A stretch of 64,000 nucleotides of DNA from Mantamonas sphyraenae (Eukaryota > CRuMs > Mantamonadidae). Below the pieces are notes generated by a model, which saw only the letters and a list, made by a program, of their open reading frames with translations, was not told the DNA's origin and did not search any database. The DNA lies in contig JAPMXV010000036.1 of NCBI GenBank assembly GCA_026936335.1, positions 236,754-300,753 of the forward strand, written 5' to 3'. The translations under genes were made by a program, and so were the position numbers. Of the stretch, positions 1 through 11,000 are shown piece after piece. Positions within the stretch are counted from its first letter, which is position 1, and each line of letters opens with the position of its first letter.

Positions 1-1220
1 CGACCCGGCCATCAGGTAAGCATTTTTACGGTCCGAAAAGGAGGCGTCGGAGGCCTGCGAAGAATCCCCGCCGGACCCCCGCCCTTCCTGCCTGTCGTAC
101 GGGCTTGGTGTGTGTGTGTGTGTGTGCGTTGGGGTATCATACACACGTGTGCTCACACGCATGGGCGCACACGCGCATGATTCGTCGCCATGTTTGACCT
201 CAAATACCCCCACAGCGTCATTTGCGACGTGCAGAACACTCTCGTCAACAACATGTTCCGATTCTACGCCAACGACGACGTGAAGAGCCGTTACTTGCCA
301 CGCCTGGCCACCGAGAGTGTACGTGCTTGAGAAGAAGGAAGGCGGTGGGGAGAAAGCAACATGGTTGTGTCAACGGTTGCCACTGACACACACACACACA
401 CACACACACACTCGGGATGGGATTCGCTCAGCTGGGTTGCTTCTGCCTGTCCGAGGCCGGCTCAGGCTCGGATGCGTTTGCACTGAAGACGACGGCGACC
501 AAGAAGGGGGACTATTACGAGCTGAACGGTTCCAAGATGTGGATCACCAACAGCGGGGAGGCAGACATCTTCCTGGTGATGGCCAACGTGGATCCGTCGG
601 CAGGATACAAGGGCATCACCACATTTGTGGTGGAGCGTGACATGGGCATTGAAGTCGCCAAGAAGGAGGACAAACTGGGGATCCGTGCAAGCAGCACCTG
701 CACCCTCAACTTTGACGGAGTCAAGGTGCCTGAAGCCAACGTGCTGGGTGAAGTGGGCAAGGGTTACAAGTATGCCATTGAAATCCTGAACGAGGGCCGC
801 ATTGGCATCGGTGCACAGATGGTGGGACTGGCGCAGGGTGTGTTTGATGTCACCATGCCCTACCTGGGTCAACGCACCCAGTTTGGCCAACCGGTGGGCA
901 GCTTCCAGGGCATGCAACACCAGTACGCACAGGTGGCCACCAACATCATGGCCGCAAGGACCATGCTGTACAACGCCGCACGCATGAAGGAGGCTGGCCT
1001 GCCTTTTGTGAAGGAAGCTGCCATGGTCAAGCTCTATGGCTCCCAGGTGGCTGAGCAGGCTGCAAGCAAGTGCATCGAGTGGCTGGGAGGCGTGGGCTTC
1101 ACCAAGGACTTCCCGGCGGAGAAGTTTTACCGCGATGCCAAGATCGGCGCCATCTACGAGGGCACAAGCAACATCCAGCTGCAGACCATTGCCAAGCTCG
1201 TCCAGCAGGAGTACGCTTGA
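1..1220 (+). CDS. ACADSB: Short/branched-chain acyl-CoA dehydrogenase, 5'-truncated by the window edge
   Basis: Mitochondrial flavoenzyme that oxidises short branched acyl-CoAs (isoleucine/valine breakdown). Three exons are visible: 1-15, 216-318 and 432-1220, joined by GT-AG introns of 200 and 113 nt. The joins keep frame and give a continuous family sequence ([13 protein letters not shown], then [17 protein letters not shown]). [11 protein letters not shown] is the FAD/substrate loop, WITN the middle-domain motif, and [10 protein letters not shown] near the C terminus carries the family's catalytic glutamate (E of YEG). The end, KLVQQEYA, lies close to the usual C terminus of ACADSB. Introns hold CA/TG microsatellites. 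The first part of the gene lies left of the window. Assignment to ACADSB rather than ACADS rests on recalled similarity ([19 protein letters not shown]) and is fairly secure. Confidence 0.9.
109..127. repeat. (TG)n microsatellite in ACADSB intron
   Basis: Simple dinucleotide run inside the first visible intron. A matching (CA)n run lies in the next intron at 386-411, and a shorter TG run at about 1397-1412 in the first intron of the following gene. Confidence 0.9.
386..411. repeat. (CA)n microsatellite in ACADSB intron
   Basis: Thirteen or so CA units directly upstream of the acceptor used at 430-431; low-complexity intron filler. Confidence 0.9.
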
Positions 1221-1294
1221 TGGGGGCACACAACACAATTTTTGTGGGAAGTGAGGGAGGGTTCAGAGAGGGCGCGGCAGACTCGCCAAACCGA

Positions 1295-3907
1295 ATGTCG
1301 ACGTCCCAGTTGCTCAATTCCACCCTCAACACCGTCAGCAAAACCTATGGCACTCTACGATCGATTTCAGACTTTTTGACCAGCAGTATGTTGTCTTGTG
1401 TGTGTGTGTGTGTCTTCTCTCTGACAATGCGGCGCCGTGGTTTGCCTGTTTTGTTCCGTCCGTCCTCTGCTCATCCGGCCCCCATACCCCCGGCACCACA
1501 GGCAGCACCCCTGCAAACGACCAAAAGACCCTTACACACCTGCTGCGTCGTTTGGAATGTATTGTGGAGCCGCTGAACCTTTTGATGGCCTGGACAAGCA
1601 CCAAGAACAGTGGTGAGTTGGTGTGTGCGTGGTGGGCGTGCCAAGTGTTGTTCATTTTCCATTGCCCGGCCTCGCTGACACAGCATCCCACCTCCTCTTG
1701 CCTGTGCAGCGGTGTCCAACGTGGTGGTACAAGCCGGCGATGTGGTTGAAGAAGTGCGCAAGTTTGTGCATGACGTAAGTGTGCTCGGCGGGGCCAGGTG
1801 GGGAGGTTGGGCCGGCGTGTTTTCGGCGCCATTTCTTTGCACAAACCGCTGACGTGTCCACACCCTGCCCGCACTCGATGCAGTACTACCAAGGCAAGGT
1901 GAGCGACTGCACAACTCAATGTGACAAGCTCATGAGGGAGCTGGACTTTGTGATCAGTGCCATGGTAGGTGCCAGCCGTGAGGGATTGCTGCAGGGACCG
2001 TTTCCTGACGTTTGATCCGCGAGGACAAACGACGTTGTCGACTCTGACCACACTCACACACCCACCCACACACGCATACAACCCTTGCACAGAGCATGGC
2101 CATCAACCTCATTCGTATGTACGAAGGAAGCGAGCCGCAGGTGGGCTTTGTGGCGCACTCGGGGACGCGAAGCCGCAGGTTTGTGGCGCAGGTTTCGTGG
2201 AGCGCACTGATGCGAGCGTCGGCCATGATTGAATCGTCGCGTAGTGTGCGATGGGCGCAAGTGTGCAAAGTGCGTGCGTCGTTGTATGTGCTTCGTGAGA
2301 CACAGGCGGGGGGCGAGACTTCGCTGGAGCGGCGCAACTGGCAGTTGTTGTTTCCCAAGGCTGTGGCGCGAGTGGTTCGCACCAGTGGCCGAGACAGCCA
2401 GCATGGCAAATACTACTATGAGCTGCAGGTGGTCAAGACGATGAGTGCCAGCAGTGGGGGCGGTGGAAGCGGCAGCAGCGGAGGTGGCAGCGGAGGGGGA
2501 AGCAGTGGCAGCAGCTCGGGTGCCAGTGGAGGTGCCAAATCCATGGAGGGCGACCCAGAGTATGCCAGCTTTGCATTGAATCGCTCCTTTGTGTTGGATG
2601 ACACAGCACGAGACCACTGGGCGCAGGTGTTGGCCACAGTGCAGGCGCCGCAGCGGCGCAGCAACACGACGACGACCGTGACAACCACTCAAGCGGCAGA
2701 CGCAGACGAGCTTGAGCCTGTGGGCGAAAACGCAGTGAGCGATGCATTGGTGTTGGAGACACCGGCAGAGGGGGATGCACAGACAAATGGCAGCGGCAGC
2801 AGCAGCGGTGCAGAGAACAAGCAGGATGGTGAGACGACGGCGACTGCGGCGTCGGCGTCGGCGTCGTCGTCGTGGCAGGGACAGGTGGAAATGGAGGTGA
2901 AGGAGACGGTGGGGGAGGCCAACAGTGCAAGTGGGGCCAAGCCAAGCAGCCAGTTGTTGTACAACGGCTCGTTGAACTGGTGGGCGTGCACGTTGAACGA
3001 CACCATGCTGATGGACAGCACACGCCGTCCGCGTCGCTACGCACTGGTGTTCCATCACGATGACGGCGAGGCACAGACACTGACTGTGAACCAGCGCCAG
3101 TCGAGCATCCGTGAAGTGCAGTTGTACGAGGAGAGCGAGCAGGGAGATCTGCTCAAGTACCGCAGCACTCGTCATCGCTCGTCCTCGTCCATGGGCGGCG
3201 AAGAAGAGCACGAAGACCAGGTCACAGAACACGGGGAACAGGCCGATGAGAAGGATAGTGTTGGAGTGCGGGAGGGAGCCAATGACGAGATTGACAGTGA
3301 CGACGACGACGACAGCGACAACGACAGTGACAGTGACGACGGAACGCCTGTGGCGTCGTCAAGTATGTACAAAACGGGCAAAAAGGAGGACCAATTGTCT
3401 CTGGCGCTCAAGTCGCGCATGCGACGACACCCGTCGAACGATGTGGAGAGTGTGCAGCAGACACAACTGGGCGACGTGGACACCCTGGTGCCCATGGTGC
3501 GTCCTGTGCGTAGACTCAAGGTCAACCAGGTGGATTTGGAGCACATCATCCTTCTGTGTCTGTTTGAAAGCCAGAACGACCGATCCCACCTGGATGCGAG
3601 CGACGAAGAGCTGTGGTGGCATTTCCGCACGTCGCCGCGCCACTCAACCGTCGGCACACACCCTACAGCAGGAGCTGGGCAGCATTCACGCATGCGTAGC
3701 AACAGCAATGGAAGCAGCAGCAGCAGCAGCAGCAGCAGTGGCGGTGGCAGCCGAACGTCGGGCGGTGATTCTGGCAAACCTCCCTCGGGAGCCGCACGCC
3801 AGATCCACCCGGGTCTGGTTGTGCCAGCGTCGCCCGGAGGTGTGGTGCAGGTCACAGATGCTTTGGAAATCAGTGAGGAGTACGCCGGGGGTGCAGGAGC
3901 GCAGTGA
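1295..3907 (+). CDS. Unrecognised 720-residue protein, N-terminal helical region plus long low-complexity middle
   Basis: Five exons fit: 1295-1385, 1502-1612, 1710-1774, 1884-1964 and 2093-3907, all GT-AG, total 2163 nt in frame. The four small exons encode an amphipathic helical stretch of about 115 residues (LLRRLECIVEPLN, VVEEVRKFVHDYYQGK, CDKLMRELDFVISAM) that looks like a four-helix bundle of the MLKL/HeLo kind; this is a resemblance only. The last exon holds Gly/Ser-rich tracts, an acidic Asp/Ser run near 3295-3340, a compact conserved-looking patch (VNQVDLEHIILLCLFESQNDR, around 3520-3590) and a Ser run at 3714-3740. The start is the first ATG that opens the spliced frame, only 74 nt after the ACADSB stop. 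The TH1 gene begins 34 nt after its stop, so the two could be one transcript or one mis-split gene. No function is assigned. Confidence 0.6.
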
Positions 3908-3941
3908 GAGCAAAATCAAACCCAAATCGGACAAAAAAACC

Positions 3942-4890
3942 ATGTCGTCGTCCAAGGAAATGGATAAGTTCATGGGACAAAAAGAGCGGAGGCGATCGTC
4001 GGCCATGAAGGCACAGCTGGGTGACTACCTCAACCTGGCAGAGAACGACAAGGTCGCATCGCTGATGACCAAGAACAAGGACACCCAGGTGCTGTTCAGC
4101 GACGTCATCATCAAGGTCAACAAGCGCAACAAGATGCAGGAGCGCATCTTGCTGGTCACAGAGAACGCCGTGTACAATATCGAGCCCAGTACGTTGCACA
4201 CCTCGCTCGTTTTCAGCCCCCTTTGCCCTGGCCGCTTTTTCACCGCCCGCCGCCGACACTTTGCCTGACCCCACATCTGCCCTGCTGCCCCTTCCACCAC
4301 CCACACAGGCAAGTACAGTGTCAAGCGCAAGATTGCGCTCAAGGACATTGGCCGCATTCAGATGAGCGAGCTGCAGGGTGAGTGCCTCCGCCCGCAAAAG
4401 CCCACAGAGGGCCGCCGTTTTCCCAGAGAAACCGCTCCCCGTGCAAACACACGTGGGGGCATGCAACAGCCTTGCCACGCGCACACGCGCAAGTGCACAT
4501 GAGCCGCGGCCACGTTGCAAGTAATGGTGGCTGGCAACCGGCGCAGAGACGTGCTGAGCGGTGTCACGAGCGCGGCCAGGAATGCCCCAGACTCACACTC
4601 TTTGCTCGTGACGCGCAGACAACTTTTTCACCCTCAACGTACCCAACGAGTACGACTACCTGCTGATCAGCTCCAAGAAGACAGAGATCGTCACCAAGCT
4701 GGTCGACGCCTTCCACACGCTCACTGGCAACCAGCTGGAGGTGCTTTTCGCCAACAGCTTTGACTTTCGCCTCGACAACGACCACGTGCGGGAGATTCAC
4801 TTTGCTGCCGTCGAGGGAGGCATCAGCACGCAGATCTTTGCCAAGGCCAAAACCAAGGCCAAGGCTTCCTCCTCATCATCGTCGTCATGA
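3942..4890 (+). CDS. Stand-alone myosin-I tail homology 1 (TH1) domain protein, 195 aa
   Basis: Exons 3942-4188, 4309-4377 and 4619-4890 (588 nt, in frame). The product is nearly all TH1: GDYLNLAENDKVASLMTKNK, VLFSDVIIKVNKRNKMQERI, LLVTENAVYNIEPSKYSVKR, RKIALKDIGRIQMSELQDNF, then FTLNVPNEYDYLLISSKKTE. TH1 is the basic phosphoinositide-binding tail of class I myosins that anchors them to membranes. Here there is no motor, IQ or SH3 region, only a short basic leader and a Ser-rich tail (ASSSSSSS). Free TH1 proteins occur in some protists; the role is probably membrane binding, by inference. The ATG at 3942 is the first in this frame after the upstream stop. The gene converges on the E3 ligase gene, whose stop is 118 nt away. 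A fused model with the upstream gene is not excluded. Confidence 0.8.
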
Positions 4891-5007
4891 CAGCGCGGTT
4901 GTCAATTCCACGAATGGACTTCTCCACACAGGACTCATTCAGACCTTCATTCACTGCACTGCATTGTCCTCACCCCCCATCATCTTGCTCTATGACACTG
5001 TCACCAA

Positions 5008-8000
5008 TCAAAGGAACGATCCGCCACCGCTGGTACGGCACGCAGAGCAGCCGAGGCCAAACTCGTTGCCGGCTACAGGGTGGCTAATGTCCAACGGACA
5101 GCCGTCGCCACCGGTGCACGTGGGCCATCGTTCGGCACCACGCTTGGACATTGGATCATCGCCGTCCTCTGTGCGATGACACGGCTCGCAAAAGTGAGTA
5201 GTGCCCCAGCAGAAAAAGACAGCGACGGAGCAGCAGAAGCGACATTTGTACTCCAGAAACTCGGTGCCATGGATTTTGCACTCTTCGTTGAGGCCACTGC
5301 AGGCACCACACAGCAGGATGCTTGGGTCAAAGTTGCGTGGCTGGTTCTGGCCGCACTGTGCCTCGCCGCCAAAGTACGGCTTCTTGCACTGGTAGCACTG
5401 GTAGTACATGTACTTGTGCAGTGCAAACAGATCCGGTCGCTGGTAGTAGTCCATGCCTTCCGTCACAATCTCCTCGTTCTGGTCGTCGCCGTCACGTTTC
5501 AGGCGTGCGAGCGACTTTTTCAGCACAAAGTCGTACAGCCCGCGCACCTCCTTCACCTCTGCCTCCACATGCGGGTGATCAATCCACTTGGTGCACGCAG
5601 GGCACTTGGCATGGCGGTATCCGATGCGCGGACCGTCCCAGCCCAGATCCACCTGAATCTTGATGCAGCTCGCGTGGAACACGTGGCCGCAAGCAAGCTG
5701 GATTGTGGGCGCCTCGCGGAACGTTTCCGACCAGCAGATGGTGCAATAGTCGGAATACTCTTTGCCCACTGCGTCGGCCTCACAGCCTGGTTCCAGGCAA
5801 GGCAGATGCTCCTTCTCGTCGCGCAGGCCGTTGCACCAGTGGCCACAGTCCAGCTTGCACGTGCACACCTGCTCGCCATACTCTTCACAGTCTTCGCACA
5901 CGTTCTTCAGCGCCTCCTCCTCCACGTCAGCGCCTTCTCCTTCGGGCAGCTCGCTCTCGCAGAAGCGACACACGCGTGCGCTGCTCTCTGTCACCTTCTT
6001 GAACTCCGTCTTGGCCTTCATGTTGTCCACGTCCACAAACACCATGAAGCGCACCTGCGACCTGTCCTCCAGGTCGTACACCTTGGCACGCGCAATGTTT
6101 TCGTTGTACTGCACGTTGATGCTGTGCTTGCTCTTCATCAGCTCAAACATGGTCGTCAGCCCCATGCGCACAAGCGCACGCTGTTCGCTCGTGCTCTCAA
6201 TGCGGAAGATGTCTTCTACACCCAGGCTTGGTTCAGACGCAAGGCTGCCGCCGTCTTCGCTGCTGCCGCTGCTGCTGCTGCTGCTGCTGCTGCCTGCGCT
6301 TGTGCCTTCGATCGTTTCCAGTTGTTGCTTCTCCGCAAAGCCGCTGGTTTTGGCCATCTTGCCCAGCGTGAGAATGCTCGCCAGACCCAAAAAGTAGTCG
6401 CGCGGCTGTACGCTGTACGTGTTTGTGTTGAGCAGGTCCTTTTCGTCCTGTGTGAGGCGGCTCGTGTCATCCACCTGCGTGCTGTGAGAACGGATACTCG
6501 AAATGTTGCGCATGCGCGTCATGGCGTCCGCCAGTCGCGTAAAGATCAGTGGCGCCCACTCGTCCGTGTAGAACAGCGTGCGCAAGAGACCTGCCACCTC
6601 GTCGATGATGGACGAGCTCATCGCAGCACGAACCATAAACGTGCCGCTCTTTTCCTCTTGCGACAAATACGCATGCTTGCTCAGCACTGCGCCGCTCTTT
6701 TCGTCGACTGCCTTGACTTCCGCTGACAGGTTGTTGGCCATGCTCATCAGGAAGAAGCTGATCACCTCGCCGTTGGCCGAGTGCGTGCCTGCCTCATGTC
6801 CACCCACGCTTTCGTACAGGTTGTTCATCTTGATCAGATCCACAGCCATGCGCACCGTACCAGGCTTCATCTTGGGCAAGATCCTGCGCAAGATCTGCAG
6901 CAGCGTGCGTGCCACTCGCTCGGACGGGAATACCGAAACAAGCTCCAGCATCGCCTCACACGGCGACACCGTCGCTGCGTATGCCAGGCCAGCCTTGCTA
7001 CCCGTCAGGGTGTGCAACAGGTTCACCAGCTCGTACGCGTACGTGTCGTCCAGACGCAGCCTGTTCTCCATCATTTCCTCCTCGTCGCCAGAATCAAACA
7101 CAGCACTGTCACTCATCACACTCTGCACCTCGCTCATGCTGTTGCCACCGCGCAGATGGTCCCCTCCGACGGCTCCCACAAGCGCACCCGCTCCTCCTGC
7201 CGCCATGCTGCTGCTGCTCCCGCCGCCACCGATCTCTTCGCCCGATTCGTCCACAAACACGTAACCGTCCGGGTTCACCTCGGGCTCTGCCTCAGGTTCC
7301 TCCTCTGCCTTGAGTGTGTTCTCCAGCGACGTTTTCACGTTGTCAAACTGCTCCATCAGCGCCGCCGCCGCTTGGCCCACGTCATCGTTGTACATCTTCA
7401 GCGCCTCACACGCCTCGGCCACCACAAAGCCCAGGTTGTCGTGCAGGTTCACGGCACGCTGGATGCGGTCCTTGGTGGCGCTCTTGGGCACCTGGTCGCC
7501 GTGCCACTCCCGCAACAGAGCCTCGGCGTCCTCCAGCGAGTTGTAGTTGCGGTTCAGTGCAATCTGGATCACGTCGGCGTTGCGATAGCCGCCGTGGGCC
7601 AACAGGCGATCTGTGAACGCCTGCTTTTCCGGCTCCGTCAACACGCCCTGCTGTTCGGCCTCCATCAGTTGCTCGGGGTGGTCAAACAGAACGTTGGATG
7701 CCTTGGCAAGGTCGTCTTGCTCGCGGATCAGTGCGCGCAGACACATGTCTGCAGAGAAGCCCATGGAGGCGAGCTGCATCGCGTTCTCCAGTCTCTGCGA
7801 CGCCTGTTCCATGTCCTTGCTGTTGTTGAACGCTTCCAGGGCGAGCGAGAACTCGAAGCCCGAGTTGGCAAGCAGCGTGACCTTTTCCAACTTGGCCATC
7901 ACTGCGTCGGCGTTGCTCAACGACGCGTCCAGCATGCGGAACACGTGGTCCACAGGTGCCCCTGTCGACTGCGCCAGGCTCAGCGTCGTCTCCAGACGCT

Positions 8001-11000
8001 CACGCGCAAGCGCTGCACCTTCGCCACCGCCCTTTTGGAGCGACACGGCCTTGTGCAGCACCTCGTCGCTGAATCCTGTCTCGTCTGCGCCAAAGTCTTC
8101 GCGCAGCGTGGCAAACAGAGTCTCGTCGTCCTGGTTGGCCTCGTCCGCCTTGCCATCCGCTTGGGTGTCGCTTGTGTCCACTCCATCAGATGCCCCTGCG
8201 TTGTCTCCGTCGCCGTTGGCCTTTTCGGCTGCTGCCTTGGCCGCTGCCTCCTCTTCGGCAAGGATGTCTGTGGTCTTTGCCACGTTCCAGCTCACGCCAT
8301 CCACATCCTCGGTGTCCATGGACGCACTGGTCTGCCACTCGGTGCCGTTGATCATGAAGCGCACATGATAGACGCCCGAGGCCACTCGGCTTGCGTGCAC
8401 CCAGCGGCCTTCCTCTTCGTCCAGCGAAAGGTTGTTCACCGCTTCGTCGTCGTCATCCTCGAGCACCTTCATCAGCACAACGTCCACCTCTTCGGACGCA
8501 GGGTAGTACACGAGGAGGTTGGGCGCGTTGGCCATCTCTTGCATGCGCTGGCGCTGCAGCTCGGCGCGTGTCTGCAACCTGCGCCTCGTCTCACTGTCGT
8601 GCTTGGCAAACTCGGTGCGGTACAGCTTGGCCAATGTGCGCAGTTCGCCCACGAGCAGGTCAAAGATGGTCTGTTGCAACGGCGACAGTCCTGTGCCGCG
8701 TCCACCCTTGCCATTTTCGTCGTTGAACACCATGTTGATGACCCTGTTTTGCAGCGTGCTCATGCGCACAATCAGGTCCTGGTCGCGCGAGTTGTGCAGC
8801 AGCGCACGGTTGTGGCCCAGACCTGCCAGGCGACTGCTTCCGGCTGCCGATCCGCTTGGCAGACGCGAGCTGGCCTTGATTCCACCGTGGGTGGCCGACA
8901 GACACAGTGTGGCCAGGAAGTTGAACGTGTCCAGCGCGCGCGACGACAGCGTATGCTCCACCTGATTCTCCAGCAGTGTGGTGCGTCGTGTCATCAGACG
9001 CACGCCATGGATGGACACCTCCTTCTGAGCAGGCATGCGGATCATGTAGTACGGACCGGGCAGCGGCTCACCCGCGATGGGGCTGCGCAGACGATACCAG
9101 CCTCGGTTGCGGGTCAACTTGGCCGTCACCAACGCATCGCCAACGTCCTCCTTGCAGGTACCAAACGCAAACTCGATTTCAGAGGGCAGGCGCGACGAGC
9201 TGGCTTGCAGCAACACCTGGATTTCGTGCACAGGCGCGTTGTGCTTCAGCTCAAACGCAAGCCAGAAGGGGCCCACACGTGCACGCCACTCTGTGCTAGG
9301 GTCGTCATCAATGATGGCCAGTGCGTCTTCGGCGTTGTGCGACAGCGTGAGGACACTCTTGCCGTGGCGTGTTGCCACCTGGTCCAGAGTCTGACACACG
9401 ACTTGACCCTTGGTGATGATCGATGCGTCAAATGGTGTCGAGGGACGCGTGGCCCCCAAGCTGCTGCCGCTCCTGCTGCTGGGAGATGACGAAGAGGACG
9501 AAGCGCCCGCTTCATCGCCTTCGCCGTCGCCGTCGCCACTGCTGAAGCGGATGCTCTCTGTGGACTCGTCCAAGCTCATGTCCACCTCCTTGTGGACGAC
9601 GTTGGTCACGGTCATGAGACGCCGCACGACAGGCAGCAGCTTGGTTTCCACAATGAGATCCTGGTCGTCGGGCGTCAACGTCATGTTCAACACATCCAAC
9701 AGGGCGTGTCGCACGTGAATGGGACACTCGGCGCGGCGCAGGTCGTGCACAAACGTGCGGAACAGGTCGTGAAACTCTTTGCGCAGGAGCGAGGTCAGTT
9801 CGCGACCGGCTGTCTGCACACCATTCAGGTAGTGTTGCTCGCGCGTGCGACGCCACAGGAATGTTGCCAGCAGATCGGAGCGAGTGGCGTGGTTGTCTGC
9901 GCTCTGCACGAGCAGTTCACGGAACGCGTGGTACCCAAAGGTGCGCTTTTGCGCACGAGTCACGCGTGCCTGCACAACCTCCAACATCTTGACCAGCACG
10001 TCGTGCACGGGTGTGCTCACCTCGTTGGCAAAGGCACTGTGGCTGAGGTCGCCCGGGTAGAAGAAGCGGTTGAGGTCGCGGCTCAGCGCCTCTGACTCTG
10101 CAGACAGCTTCTGTTCCGCCTGCTGCTTGGAGGTAACCATGAAGCGCACGTGGCGTTTGGCCTTGTTCCATGCGCTGAACGCCTTGAACGCCTTTTTCTG
10201 CTCGCGCATTTCCGCTTTGGTCTTTGGTGTCGTGGGCACAGAGCCCGAGGACGCAGGCTGTGGCTCGCCGCTGCTGCCGCTGCTGCCGCTGCTGCCGCCT
10301 CCCTCTTGCAACTCGCCGCCCAGTACCACCTGGTCAACGTCGATGACGGCTTCCACCTCGTCGTCTGTGTCGTCGTCCCACAAAATGTCCGCCTCGTCGT
10401 CCTCCGAGGGCTCGGCCGCAGGCACCTTGGCCGCGGCCGATTCGCCCCAGTCCACAGTCAGGTCAAAGTCGTCGTCCGACTGTGCACCCGAGTCCACAGC
10501 GTTGTCGTCACCGTCGTACGTCACGGGTTCCATGGAATTCTGCTTTCGCATGGTCGGCGCTGAAATGAATCGGCCCAGCTTGACGCCCGTCTTTGCTGCG
10601 TCGCTGCCCTCCTTTCGTCGGATGAACGAGCCGATGCGCGGGTGCGTCAGGAAGCCACCGTCGTCATCCGATTCGTCGCCACTGTCGCCCGAGTCCGACT
10701 CGGTCTCTGCGTCGCCGTCGTCAAGCGTGCGCGCAACATCCTGCTGCACGGCGTCCGTCTGACGTGCGGTGTGTTGTTTAGGCACAGCGGCAGGCGCAAA
10801 GTGCATCAAAAACAGCGCTTTGATGGTCACCTGGCGAACCAGGTCGCGTTGCAACTCTTCCTCGGAGAATGGAAGCGGGTTTTCGTCATCCACCAGCGCC
10901 ATGGCGTTGGCATAGCGCACTCCTGCCACCTTGACCACTGGGGCGCCACTGCTCTCGCCCGTGCTGCTGCTGCTGCTGCTGCTGCTGCTGTCGCTGCTGC

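Noticed and set aside
6781-9489. 902-codon open frame on the plus strand, antisense to the E3 ligase
   Set aside because: It is His/Val/Arg-rich with no motifs and mirrors codon bias of the real gene on the other strand.
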